This document shows, in pieces, positions 26,003 to 34,472 of a DNA stretch of 45,069 nucleotides; position 1 is the first letter of the stretch, and each line of letters begins with the position of its first letter. The notes below the pieces were generated by a model that saw nothing but the letters and a program-made list of their open reading frames with translations, did not search any database and was not told the DNA's origin. The position numbers and the translations under genes are program-made. This stretch comes from Tannerellaceae bacterium (GTDB lineage Bacteria; Bacteroidota; Bacteroidia; Bacteroidales; Tannerellaceae), in assembly GCA_031280435.1 (NCBI GenBank), contig JAITGS010000037.1, forward strand, positions 1 through 45,069. The letters run 5' to 3'.

Positions 26003-26420
26003 GCAAGTCTGATCAGGTTCGCGGGCAGACTTGCGCGCGCCGCGCAAGTCTGTCGGGATTTTCCGTGGAACTTGCGCACGCCGCGCAAGTCTGTCGGGAT
26101 TTTCCGGGAAACTTGCGCGCGCCGCGCAAGTCTGTCGGGATTTGTCGGCAAACTTGCGCGCGCCGCGCAAGTCTGTCGGGATTTGTCGGGAAACTTGCGC
26201 GCGTCGCGCAAGTCTGTCGGGATTTTCCGGGAAACTTGCGAGAGCTGCGCAAGTCTGTCGGGATTTGTCGGGAAACTTGCGAGAGCTGCGCAAGTCTGTC
26301 GGGATTTGTCGGGAAACTTGCGCGCGCCGCGCAAGTCTGTCGGGATTTGTCGGGAAACTTGCGAGAGCTGCGCAAGTCTGTCGGGATTTGCCGGGAAACT
26401 TGCGCACGCCGCGCAAGTTT
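26003..26420. repeat. Palindromic tandem array E, 11 units, exact 41-bp step
   Basis: GCAAGTCTG (GCAAGTTTG in the last) starts at 26003, 26044, 26085, 26126, 26167, 26208, 26249, 26290, 26331, 26372 and 26413, always 41 bp apart. Each core has arms ACTTGCGCG and CGCGCAAGT around a 3-nt centre. Some units have a changed left arm (CTTGCGAGAGC), shortening the stem to about seven pairs. The linker TCTGTCGGGATTTGTCGGGA is nearly constant. The repeats contain no stop codon in most frames, so overlapping spurious frames of 140-200 codons appear on both strands. Confidence 0.97.
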
Positions 26421-26492
26421 GGATCGAGCGCCCCAAACTATAACACACATTATTATATATACTAAATATTAATCATTAATTCTACTCAAGAC

Positions 26493-27395
26493 ATGGATGA
26501 AACAAGATTGCAAATGACAACATTAGGCCATTTGAATAATGGCGAACTGTTCGAGCTCGTATTGTCAATTACCCAGGGTGCCGAACCCTTTATAAGCGAT
26601 GCTCCTCGGCTGCAAATCAGGTTCAATACCCTGAAAGACGTTTTTGTGATTTTCGACAACGGCTTCAAGAGGCCTCTCAGCGCGCCTGAAACAGAGGAGA
26701 TAAGGACGTTCGACATGCAGCGTCGCGGAGTATTTACCCTGCTCGACGACTCTGTCAAGAAAAATGCCCGCTACTCGGTCATACCGGAAGTGAAGGCCGC
26801 CGCCGCAGGGCTTTTGCCTGTTTTCGACAACTACGCAGGCGCCCCCGACGCCGAATATGAGGCCGAAACTGCCTTTTATGTAAACCTCCTCCAGGAGCTC
26901 CGGAAGCCCGAAAATGCTGCCCGCATTCAGCGTCTGGGGCAGACGGAAAACGTGACAGCCCTGGAGCAAATCAACGTAGAGTTTCAGACCTTCTACCAAA
27001 CCCGGCTGAAAAACCGCTACGATTTCAAGCAGGAGGGCACCACCCGCCAGCGCGGCAAGAATCTGATAGACGAGCTCGTGAAGTTCACGCGCGCCGTCGA
27101 CGGCCTGCTGCTGAGCGCCTCAGCCCCCGACGAAATCGCCGCCCTGAATGGGATCATCGCCAACATCAACGCCCTCATGGAGCAGTATACGATCATAGTG
27201 CACCGTCGCATCGGCGTCAAGTCGAAAAAGAAAACCGACGACAAGAAGGACGAGGAAACTCAGGCGCCGGATACTCCTACGGAGACGCCCGACACAACAA
27301 ATCCGGAGGATACGAACAACACTCCCCCCACCCAGAATCCCTCCGACGAACCGCACCACCTCGATCCGGGTGAGCATCCGGCTGCAGGGGAGTGA
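26493..27395 (+). CDS. DUF6261 family protein
   Basis: A 300-residue soluble protein. Residues 1-250 are mostly helical, with the start MDETRLQMTTLGHLNNGELFELV typical of DUF6261, a family seen in many Bacteroidota and often in several copies per genome. The last 50 residues form a low-complexity acidic Pro/Thr/Asp tail, predicted disordered. No signal peptide. Function is unknown. It sits behind the leader that contains array E and is divergent from the PorV-like gene. Confidence 0.7.
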   Translation: MDETRLQMTTLGHLNNGELFELVLSITQGAEPFISDAPRLQIRFNTLKDVFVIFDNGFKRPLSAPETEEIRTFDMQRRGVFTLLDDSVKKNARYSVIPEVKAAAAGLLPVFDNYAGAPDAEYEAETAFYVNLLQELRKPENAARIQRLGQTENVTALEQINVEFQTFYQTRLKNRYDFKQEGTTRQRGKNLIDELVKFTRAVDGLLLSASAPDEIAALNGIIANINALMEQYTIIVHRRIGVKSKKKTDDKKDEETQAPDTPTETPDTTNPEDTNNTPPTQNPSDEPHHLDPGEHPAAGE

Positions 27396-27453
27396 AGAAA
27401 CTGGCATAGACTCTGGTTAGACGTAAAAAATCAACTAAATAATAAATATCAAA

Positions 27454-28437
27454 ATGAGAAAAACATTTCAATATGCAGTATTTATCGCTTTAGGCGGTAG
27501 TATTTTGTTTGCTTGTAAAGGCAAGAAGGAAAATGAACTTACGCTTGCTGATGCAAGTGTTGTTTGGTGGATGGCTCCCGGCAGTATTGCTCAACAAGAC
27601 AGTATTTATGAGAAAAACGGGCTGAACGTAACGGCATTTAGCCTTCAAACGGGGCTTCAATCTAAAAATGCAGTAATTTCTGGTGCCGCAGATATTGGAT
27701 TAACTGCGACAACGCCTTTGGCAATGGGTGCGTTTAATAAAGAAAATCTTATCGTTCTGTGCAGTTATATGGAATCAAATAGTCTGCTATCGCTGCTTAC
27801 ATCAGCACAAACTAATTCTTCACAATTCCCGGAGCCGGAACGGCCTGTTGCAATAATAAGAGGGACAATTTCCGAACTGTATTTCTACAATTATTTACGG
27901 ACATATTATCCTAATGTTCGTATTGATGATGCGAAACAACTGAGTATAACGCAGCCTGCTGATGCGCTTAATGTTATGAGAGGGGATAATGCAAAGTCTG
28001 TTGTTATTTGGGAACCGTTTGCTACTATATTATCCGAGAAAATGCCGAATCTAAAAGTTTGCAGAGCGGAAGATGTTTATACCCATAGAATGTATATCGT
28101 TACTACGCCGGAAGTACTGGATAAAAAGAGAGTTGCCGTACAGAAATTTCTCAAGTCATTTGAGCAGGCATGTGAATTGTTGAATACAAATCCTGCAAAA
28201 GGGAAAGCAATTCTTAAAGCAATTTTTCCACAGCAAGAATCGTCAATGAATATGCTGTGGGACAAAGTGAACTTTTCATTGCAGTTTGATTACGACGCGA
28301 TGAAAGAATTGATACTGAAAGACGCCCAAACCGCTTTTGAACTGGGGCAAACTCCCAAAGATAAATTAGGCCAACTACGTCAGCTCAAAGAGGAAGATTT
28401 ACAGCATTATTTTAACTATGATTTTAAACCGAATTGA
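27454..28437 (+). CDS. ABC transporter substrate-binding lipoprotein, NitT/TauT (NMT1/SsuA-like) family
   Basis: A 327-residue protein with a lipoprotein signal (lipobox SILFA-C21). The fold pattern is that of NMT1/SsuA-like periplasmic binding proteins: ASVVWWMAPGSIAQQDSIYEKNGLNV starts the first lobe, SGAADIGLTATTPLAMGA is the usual G-x-A-D-I-G segment, and VIWEPFATIL the W-E-P segment of the second lobe. Such proteins bind taurine, sulfonates, nitrate or thiamine pyrimidines; the ligand here is unknown. It is the first gene of a five-gene operon; the radical SAM gene starts 2 bp after its stop. The DNA here is visibly more AT-rich than its surroundings. Confidence 0.85.
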   Translation: MRKTFQYAVFIALGGSILFACKGKKENELTLADASVVWWMAPGSIAQQDSIYEKNGLNVTAFSLQTGLQSKNAVISGAADIGLTATTPLAMGAFNKENLIVLCSYMESNSLLSLLTSAQTNSSQFPEPERPVAIIRGTISELYFYNYLRTYYPNVRIDDAKQLSITQPADALNVMRGDNAKSVVIWEPFATILSEKMPNLKVCRAEDVYTHRMYIVTTPEVLDKKRVAVQKFLKSFEQACELLNTNPAKGKAILKAIFPQQESSMNMLWDKVNFSLQFDYDAMKELILKDAQTAFELGQTPKDKLGQLRQLKEEDLQHYFNYDFKPN

Positions 28438-28439
28438 AC

Positions 28440-29429
28440 ATGCTCGTATTAAATGCTCCTTTACTCTCTTGCTTAGAGACGGACGGGAAAGAGTTTGAAA
28501 CATATTATCAAAAAGCTGTCGAAATAACCGGCAAACATTTTGAAAACAAGAGGACATTGTTCAATCCGATATACGTGTCGGATGTTTGTCTTGCCGATTG
28601 CCCATATTGTGGCTTTAGGGGAACTAATGTTGGCTTTAAGAGGAAAACGCTAAAGCCGGAAGAAACGGTTAGGGAAGCTTTATTTTTGAAGGAGCGAGGG
28701 ATAAACTGCATTTTGATACTTGCCGGTGATTATAAACATTCAAAGTATGTTGAGATGCTGTATGACAACATTAAAGCCGTTAAAGAAGAAGTCAATCCGG
28801 GCTGGATAGGAATTGAAGTAGCAACACTGGAAATTGCAGAATATGCAAAACTTAGAGAGGCAGGTGCAAATTCAGTGACCGTATTCCAGGAAACCTATAA
28901 TCGTACCCGTTATTCATGCCTTCATCAAGTGAGATATAAGGGAGATTTTGACTTCCGGTTCAATGCTCAGAAACGGGCAATATTAGCCGGATTTGAAGAA
29001 GTGGGTTTGGGAGTGTTATATGGCATAGGTTTTTGGAAAGAAGATACGATTGCTATGGCAGAGCATGCTCTGAAATTGCGAGAGGAATTTCCAAATGTAA
29101 AATTCAGGTTTTCATTTCCAAGGTTGCAGTTAAGTAGAGGACAAGATAGAAGTTGTCGGACAGAACAAATGACTACTTCAGATTTAAGAAAGGCTATTAC
29201 AGGTATTCGCTTGACCTTTCCCCAAGATTCCTTAGTGTTAACCGGGCGGGAAACGGTAAAGTTTCTATGCAAAAGCGCCGCAGTAGTAGATACATTAGGC
29301 TATGCAGGGCAAACGACAGTAGGTGGATATACATTGAATGTCAATGGGAATAATCAGTTTAAGTTGAATAAAACTTATGCATATGATTATTTCATTAATG
29401 AATTAAAAGAAAATGGTTGGCAAGGCTAA
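28440..29429 (+). CDS. Radical SAM aromatic amino-acid lyase-type enzyme, ThiH family
   Basis: The ATG at 28440 gives 329 residues. The radical SAM cluster motif is C50-x3-C54-x2-C57 (VCLADCPYCGFRGTN). It is followed by KRKTL, the FQETYN segment, GLGVLYGIGFW and SFPRLQLSRG, all in the order found in ThiH (KRKTL, YQETYH, GLGALIGL, FPRL). C-terminal TGRE and VGGY also match ThiH. ThiH cleaves tyrosine to dehydroglycine for thiazole synthesis; HydG and NosL are relatives, but the HydG C-terminal cluster extension is absent. No thiG, thiS or thiF is nearby, so the role is uncertain. It overlaps the next gene by 17 bp. Confidence 0.85.
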   Translation: MLVLNAPLLSCLETDGKEFETYYQKAVEITGKHFENKRTLFNPIYVSDVCLADCPYCGFRGTNVGFKRKTLKPEETVREALFLKERGINCILILAGDYKHSKYVEMLYDNIKAVKEEVNPGWIGIEVATLEIAEYAKLREAGANSVTVFQETYNRTRYSCLHQVRYKGDFDFRFNAQKRAILAGFEEVGLGVLYGIGFWKEDTIAMAEHALKLREEFPNVKFRFSFPRLQLSRGQDRSCRTEQMTTSDLRKAITGIRLTFPQDSLVLTGRETVKFLCKSAAVVDTLGYAGQTTVGGYTLNVNGNNQFKLNKTYAYDYFINELKENGWQG

Positions 29430-30450
29430 AAAACAGACTATAATATGGAGTGTATTAGCCATAGTTGTGACATCTTATTGTGCATTTTTATGCAGCTATC
29501 CCCTCATTTACCCTCGCTTATATTACCCTCAATTTTTGCTTGTGCTGCCAATAAGTTGGTTTCTTTACCAAGCAATGAATGTTTTATATGAGGAACTAAG
29601 TAAGAGTAAAACAGTCCCAATAATGGCTATTACTTATATGCTAATATCCTTTATTTGCATATTGGGATTTACAACAAAAGGTTTTCAGTTGTTACTCGGC
29701 ACTAATGAATTTCTTTTAAGAGAGTTGTTCGCAAAGCATAGGCTCGATGTTGATCATCCCAAATTCTATATAGACATTATGAGAATTTTCATAATTCTTG
29801 TTTTTATAGCATTCGTATGCAATTTCTTCAAGTCTTTTGTTACTTTGATTTCATTAGAATATGGGAAACTTCCTGTCGGAAAGACCATAAAAGGTTTACT
29901 AAGTAGATGCCCCAACATACTGAAGATTTGTCTATTCGCAATAATAACAGCACTACATATCGTAATCGCAATGCTCTTTGTTCTTGTTGAACAGGAATTG
30001 TCAGGAAATATTGGAGATCTTGCAAAAAAGTTTTTTAACGACAACATATTTGCCTGGTTTCACCTCCCTTCCGTCACAACCAGTAGCATTGCTGCTCCTT
30101 TCACGAATAAGTTCCATAATCTTGGAAAGTTTGCTATTGGATTATATACAGCCTTGTTGATTTGGTTGTTTTTCATTTGGATCTTTGGAAAGAAAGAATT
30201 TTCTAAGAAATGGTTATTGCCAACTATAGTTCAGTTCGTTTGCGGGATCTTGATTGGAGTAATTTTGTGGAAATTAACTGATTTCTATGCCAAGGTCAAT
30301 GAAACTGGCAATATGCGGTCTGAGATAGTGGATTTTCAATTTTATTTTGGTTTAATGCTTGTAGTGCCTGCCGTTGCACTTATAAGTATGTGTGTGAGTG
30401 AATATGCCGCTTATTGTAGAATACAAAAACTAAAGGAAGAACCGTCATAA
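29413..30450 (+). CDS. Multi-pass membrane protein of unknown family
   Basis: A 345-residue protein with about eight hydrophobic helices. The start (MVGKAKKQTIIWSVLAIVVTSYCA) overlaps the radical SAM gene by 17 bp, indicating translational coupling, and the permease starts 17 bp after its stop. I recognise no domain; it lacks the EAA loop of ABC permeases. Its position inside the transporter operon suggests a partner of the importer or of the ThiH-like enzyme. Confidence 0.75.
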   Translation: MVGKAKKQTIIWSVLAIVVTSYCAFLCSYPLIYPRLYYPQFLLVLPISWFLYQAMNVLYEELSKSKTVPIMAITYMLISFICILGFTTKGFQLLLGTNEFLLRELFAKHRLDVDHPKFYIDIMRIFIILVFIAFVCNFFKSFVTLISLEYGKLPVGKTIKGLLSRCPNILKICLFAIITALHIVIAMLFVLVEQELSGNIGDLAKKFFNDNIFAWFHLPSVTTSSIAAPFTNKFHNLGKFAIGLYTALLIWLFFIWIFGKKEFSKKWLLPTIVQFVCGILIGVILWKLTDFYAKVNETGNMRSEIVDFQFYFGLMLVVPAVALISMCVSEYAAYCRIQKLKEEPS

Positions 30451-30467
30451 CCCTCAGCTTTACAATA

Positions 30468-31124
30468 ATGAGCGAATTAAATATCACAGACATTTTGTTG
30501 AGCTCCCTTCGATGGTCAATCGGATTATCCATCGGGTGTTTTGCCGGTCTTATTATGGCTTTGATTGGCAGCTACAAGCCGTCATCATTTATCTTCAAAA
30601 TCATCAATGATTTTCTACGGGCAATCCCAATTATTGGACTTGTCCCGGTTGTTCAAATGAATATAGGAGTTAATGAGTACGGGAAAATAGGTTTAATTGC
30701 ATGGGCAGTTATTTTTCCAGTGTGGATTACTGTGCGCAATGCTATTGAAAAGAATCTCGAAAATTCACAGCTTGTACTCAAAGCCGCAGATATTTCCGGA
30801 TATAATCTATTCAAATATTTCACTTTCCCTAAAATCTTAGGTGGATTTGTACGAGGCATAGAACTTGCTGTTGGCATAGCATGGTTGGCAGTAGTTGCAG
30901 CAGAATGGGTCGGTACCTACACAAAGGGGTTCTGGTCCGGAGGACTGGGGTATAAGATGCTTATTGGCTATGAATTGAATGACTGGATAACAGTTCATAT
31001 AAGTTTACTGTTGTTCGGTGTATTGGGATTAATAACTGCCTATATTTGGAGGCTGTTAATGAACCGTATTTTTGAAAGAAGTAAATCATTTAATCCGATT
31101 GTTAAAGAAATAATGCAAGCATAA
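30468..31124 (+). CDS. ABC transporter permease, NitT/TauT type
   Basis: A 218-residue BPD_transp_1 permease with about six helices. The segment around residues 100-145 (AADISGYNLFKYFTFPKILGGFVRGIELAVGIAW) is the EAA-like cytoplasmic loop that docks with the ATPase, and WLAVVAAEW follows it as in SsuC/TauC. It is slightly shorter than the usual 250 residues. The ATPase gene begins on the next base after its stop codon. With the lipoprotein at 27454 and the ATPase it forms a complete importer. Confidence 0.88.
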   Translation: MSELNITDILLSSLRWSIGLSIGCFAGLIMALIGSYKPSSFIFKIINDFLRAIPIIGLVPVVQMNIGVNEYGKIGLIAWAVIFPVWITVRNAIEKNLENSQLVLKAADISGYNLFKYFTFPKILGGFVRGIELAVGIAWLAVVAAEWVGTYTKGFWSGGLGYKMLIGYELNDWITVHISLLLFGVLGLITAYIWRLLMNRIFERSKSFNPIVKEIMQA

Positions 31125-31838
31125 ATGCAGAACTCAATTATTGAAATAGAAAACTTAAATCTAAAAATCAAGGATAGTGACTTGCTTTCCGGTTTTTCCT
31201 TCCAAATGAAGGAACGCGAAAGGGTGGGTATTACAGGGCCATCAGGTTGTGGAAAGTCAACACTGTTGAAATCAATAGTCAAAGGATTTTTTCCCGATGG
31301 ATCTCATGTGGATAGATTTCAAAAAAATAGAGCCTTACGCTATGCTTATGTCCCTCAAACAAATGGTTTATTGCCGTGGTATTCACTTCGCCGCAACTTG
31401 GATATTTTCAAAAGAAGCGAAGCGCTATATATTGAAACTCTCGAGCAATTTAAACTAACCGATTGTATCGAAACCTTTCCCCATCAGTTATCCGGCGGAG
31501 AATATCAAAGAAGTATTCTGGCATCAGCCATTATAAATCAGCCCGATGTGTTCTTTTCTGATGAACCTCTGACCGAATTGGACATCGTAAACAAATGGAA
31601 ATTATTGGCATTTTGGAGTGAAAAAATTGAGAGTTCAAATGCGGCGTTATTGTTAATTTCTCACGACATTGAAACCTTACTTTATTTGTGCGACAGGATC
31701 GTTGTACTATCTGATAAGCCGGCAAATGTTTTACAGGAATTTGAAATAGACACTCCACATGTACGAGATGCTGATTTTCTTGTATCTGAAAGTTTTATTG
31801 AATCAAAAAAACAATTACTTGGGTCAATACAGAGGTAA
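31125..31838 (+). CDS. ABC transporter ATP-binding protein, NitT/TauT type
   Basis: A 237-residue ATPase. Walker A is GPSGCGKST (38-46), the Q-loop glutamine is in YVPQTNGLLPW (Q78), the signature is LSGGEYQRS (122-130), and Walker B is VFFSDEP (142-148). The D-loop (LTELD) and a switch histidine in LLISHD are present. It starts directly after the permease stop codon (31122-31124) and drives import of the ligand bound by the lipoprotein at 27454. Confidence 0.92.
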   Translation: MQNSIIEIENLNLKIKDSDLLSGFSFQMKERERVGITGPSGCGKSTLLKSIVKGFFPDGSHVDRFQKNRALRYAYVPQTNGLLPWYSLRRNLDIFKRSEALYIETLEQFKLTDCIETFPHQLSGGEYQRSILASAIINQPDVFFSDEPLTELDIVNKWKLLAFWSEKIESSNAALLLISHDIETLLYLCDRIVVLSDKPANVLQEFEIDTPHVRDADFLVSESFIESKKQLLGSIQR

Positions 31839-32093
31839 AACTTTTTTCAATCGCATTTTATGCATTAGCGAAAAAATATTTAGAATTTACCATATATGGC
31901 ATTCATTCTGCTCTAACGCAACCTGTGATTTTCCACCTGACTTTGACGGTCTCACACCTGCTACATCCTCTCCTACCTCTGACTTTAAGGAAATTGCCTT
32001 CCATGTCTTATGGAAATTGCTTTTAAATAGACGACGGAATCAAATGGCTTATTTGCTTTTAGAAAATGATAGAGGCTCAATATTTTTTGTGCC

Positions 32094-32192
32094 ATGTTTG
32101 TAAGGACACGCGAACGGCATAACGGTAAGGTCACTATTATGATAGTTGATAGTATCCGTGAAAACGGCAAGGTTAAAACAGAAGACCATTAG
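32094..32192 (+). pseudogene. IS transposase N-terminal fragment (IS1634-like)
   Basis: A 32-codon frame reads MFVRTRERHNGKVTIMIVDS... and stops at 32192. The start resembles the N-terminus of IS4-superfamily/IS1634-type transposases (M-F/Y-V-R-x-K-x-N-x-x-G-x-x-x-V-x-I-V-D). The rest of the gene is missing. The interval 31839-32093 between it and the ATPase gene shows no other gene. Confidence 0.5.
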
Positions 32193-32288
32193 CCCTACGC
32201 AGTATGTGTAAAAGGGTGGAGCTGCCTCCTGTCCAATAGGGGAAGCCGGCAAGGGGTGGCTTTATCCGTCTCATTATATATACCACAC

Positions 32289-32316
32289 AAAAAAGAGGGC
32301 CTACGCCCTCTTTTTT
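32289..32316 (-). terminator. Terminator after tRNA-Val
   Basis: GAGGGC (32310-32305 read on minus) pairs with GCCCTC (32300-32295) around CTAC/GTAG, followed by a T-run on the minus strand. The hairpin is symmetric with T-runs on both sides and may also work on the plus strand. Confidence 0.7.
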
Positions 32317-32317
32317 G

Positions 32318-32392
32318 TGAACTGTGCCGGGCTCGAACCGGCGACCTCTGCCCTGTCAAGGCAGCGCTCTGAACCAACTGAGCTAACAATTC
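32318..32392 (-). tRNA. tRNA-Val (anticodon GAC)
   Basis: The minus strand folds as a full cloverleaf: acceptor GAATTGT/ACAGTTC, D stem GCTC/GAGC with AGTTGGTTCA loop, anticodon stem CTGCC/GGCAG with loop TTGACAG (anticodon GAC), variable loop AGGTC, T stem GCCGG/CCGGC with loop TTCGAGC, discriminator A. CCA is not encoded. A terminator follows at once. Confidence 0.93.
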
Positions 32393-32634
32393 TGCTTTGC
32401 GGGGGCAAATATAAACAGAAAATCGTGGGAGGCAAGAGGTCGGCTACAAAAAAATCTCCCGCACTGACCAAATTTGACGTCTACGGCTTTTGTATTTAAG
32501 AGTAATCGTATCATAATCCTGCATTTTGACAATATTTAAGAGTTTCATATATCTGTAATTTAAAAAAAGATTTGAAAATGGCATATATTTGTTTCCGAGA
32601 TTTTTAATTCTATTACGAAATACCAGTCAGCAAC

Positions 32635-32874
32635 ATGAATCATTTTTCAAACAAACAGAATCCGGCCCTGCGGGTCATCAGATTCTACATCGAAGGCTTC
32701 CGCAGCATGACGCTTGGGAAGACATTATGGCTGATCATACTGATCAAACTGTTCATCATGTTTTGTGTTCTGAAGCCATTCTTTTTCCCCCGGTTCCTGG
32801 GTCAATTCGGCAGCGATGAGGCCAAGCAGGAGTACGTTACCGACGAACTTGTTCAACGCGCCATTATTCCTTAA
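32635..32874 (+). CDS. DUF4492 family small membrane protein upstream of cydAB
   Basis: A 79-residue protein with one strong membrane helix (TLWLIILIKLFIMFCVLKPFFFP, about 30-52). DUF4492 proteins lie directly before cydA in many Bacteroidota and are thought to be small accessory subunits of the bd oxidase, by analogy to CydX; this is inferred from context. cydA starts 11 bp after the stop. A -7 element TATATTTG at 32584-32591 precedes it, without a well-placed -33. Confidence 0.85.
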   Translation: MNHFSNKQNPALRVIRFYIEGFRSMTLGKTLWLIILIKLFIMFCVLKPFFFPRFLGQFGSDEAKQEYVTDELVQRAIIP

Positions 32875-32885
32875 ATATTATAACT

Positions 32886-34454
32886 ATGATCACAAGTATT
32901 GAAACTTCTTTAATTGACTGGTCGAGGGCGCAATTCGCTCTGACGGCCATTTACCATTGGCTCTTTGTACCACTCACATTAGGCCTTGGAGTTATTCAGG
33001 CGATTATGGAGACGATCTACTACAAAACCGGGAAAGAGTTCTGGAAGACTACGGCTCAGTTTTGGATGAAGATTTTCGGCATCAATTTCGCCATAGGCGT
33101 AGCAACCGGTTTGATTCTCGAATTTGAGTTCGGAACGAACTGGTCAAATTACAGTTGGTTTGTGGGCGACATATTCGGAGCTCCGCTTGCCATCGAAGGT
33201 ATCCTGGCTTTCTTTATGGAAGCCACGTTCATCGCCGTCATGTTTTTCGGGTGGAACAAGGTGAGCAAGGGCTTCCACTTGGCCTCGACCTGGCTAACGG
33301 TAGGCGGCGCAACCATCTCGGCCATCTGGATTCTGGTTGCAAACGCATGGATGCAGTATCCTGCGGGCATGGAGTTTAATCCGGCCACGGGTCGAAGCGA
33401 GATGGTCGACTTCTTTGCCGTAGCCCTATCACCCGTAGCCATCAACAAGTTCTTCCACACGGTGCTGTCGGCATGGATAGTGGGTGCTGTGGTGGTGATA
33501 GGTATCAGTAGCTGGTATTTGCTTAAGAAGCGCCATGCGGAATTTGCCGTAGCGAGCATCAAGATCGCTGCCGTATTCGGCCTCGTAGCCTCCCTCCTCA
33601 CCGCCTGGACAGGCGACGGTTCGGCCTACGAAGTTGCACAGAAGCAGCCCATGAAGCTGGCCGCAATGGAAGGCCTGTATGATGGAGGCAGTGGCGTAGG
33701 GCTCGTCGGCATAGGCGTATTGTCGCCCTCGAAAGTGAGCTACGACGACGGCGCTAATCCCTTCCTCTTCAAGATAGAGCTGCCCAAGCTCCTGTCCTTC
33801 TTCGCCCAGCGCGACCTCAATGCCTACGTTCCCGGCATGGCCAACATCATCAAAGGAGGCTATACCCTGCCCGACGGAAGCATAGCGATCTCGGCCAAGG
33901 AGAAAATCGAAAAAGGGAAGCTCGCCATCCAGGCCTTCGGAGCCTACCGCAAGGAATTCGACAAGCCCGAAGGCCAGCGCGACCTTGCCCTCATGGAGGC
34001 AGCCGAAGCTACTATGAAGGCCAACTTCAAGTATTTCGGGTACGGATACATCAAGAACCCGGCCGACCTCATTCCTCCCGTTGCGCCAACGTTCTACTCC
34101 TTCCGCGTGATGGTCATCCTGGGCGGCTTCTTTATACTGCTCTTCGTTGTTGCCGTATGGTATTCCTTCAAAGACAAGTTCGAGAAGGCCGGCTGGCTCC
34201 AATGGATTTGCCTGTGGTCCATTCCGCTTGTCTACCTGTGCAGCCAGGCCGGTTGGGCCGTAGCCGAGATGGGCCGTCAGCCCTGGGCCATACAAGACAC
34301 CTTGCCCGTAGGCGCAGCCGTGTCGAAGCTATCGACCTCATCGGTTCAAATCACCTTCTTCATATTCCTCATTCTGTTTACCGTCTTGCTGATAGCAGAA
34401 TTGGGCATCATGATCAAAACAATCAAACAAGGCCCTGCCGCCAAGGCAGAATAA
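32886..34454 (+). CDS. cydA: Cytochrome bd ubiquinol oxidase subunit I
   Basis: A 522-residue subunit I. H24 in FALTAIYHWLFVPLTLG is the high-spin heme axial ligand position, H191 in NKFFHTVLSAW and the methionine of AEMGRQPWAIQ near residue 460 are the heme b558 ligands, and the GRQPW motif is intact. EFEFGTNWSNYSWFVGDIFGAPLAIEG is the conserved quinol-oxidase core. The enzyme reduces O2 to water with quinol at high affinity, supporting growth at low oxygen. The stop is followed 18 bp later by cydB. Confidence 0.98.
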   Translation: MITSIETSLIDWSRAQFALTAIYHWLFVPLTLGLGVIQAIMETIYYKTGKEFWKTTAQFWMKIFGINFAIGVATGLILEFEFGTNWSNYSWFVGDIFGAPLAIEGILAFFMEATFIAVMFFGWNKVSKGFHLASTWLTVGGATISAIWILVANAWMQYPAGMEFNPATGRSEMVDFFAVALSPVAINKFFHTVLSAWIVGAVVVIGISSWYLLKKRHAEFAVASIKIAAVFGLVASLLTAWTGDGSAYEVAQKQPMKLAAMEGLYDGGSGVGLVGIGVLSPSKVSYDDGANPFLFKIELPKLLSFFAQRDLNAYVPGMANIIKGGYTLPDGSIAISAKEKIEKGKLAIQAFGAYRKEFDKPEGQRDLALMEAAEATMKANFKYFGYGYIKNPADLIPPVAPTFYSFRVMVILGGFFILLFVVAVWYSFKDKFEKAGWLQWICLWSIPLVYLCSQAGWAVAEMGRQPWAIQDTLPVGAAVSKLSTSSVQITFFIFLILFTVLLIAELGIMIKTIKQGPAAKAE

Positions 34455-34472
34455 CATCAAAAGACAAATATT

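Noticed and set aside
25844-26472. Overlapping frames of about 140-200 codons on both strands across array E, and similar ones over arrays A and D
   Set aside because: The repeats lack stop codons in most frames, so long frames arise by chance. With a 41-bp step the reading frame shifts at every unit, and the products are low-complexity.
27396-27453. TPP riboswitch before the ThiH-like operon
   Set aside because: Only 58 bp separate the genes and no CTGAGA or ACCTGATC-like thi-box is present.
32195-32389. Small minus-strand frame of 64 codons
   Set aside because: It runs through the tRNA-Val gene and its terminator; translated tRNA sequence is a common false gene.
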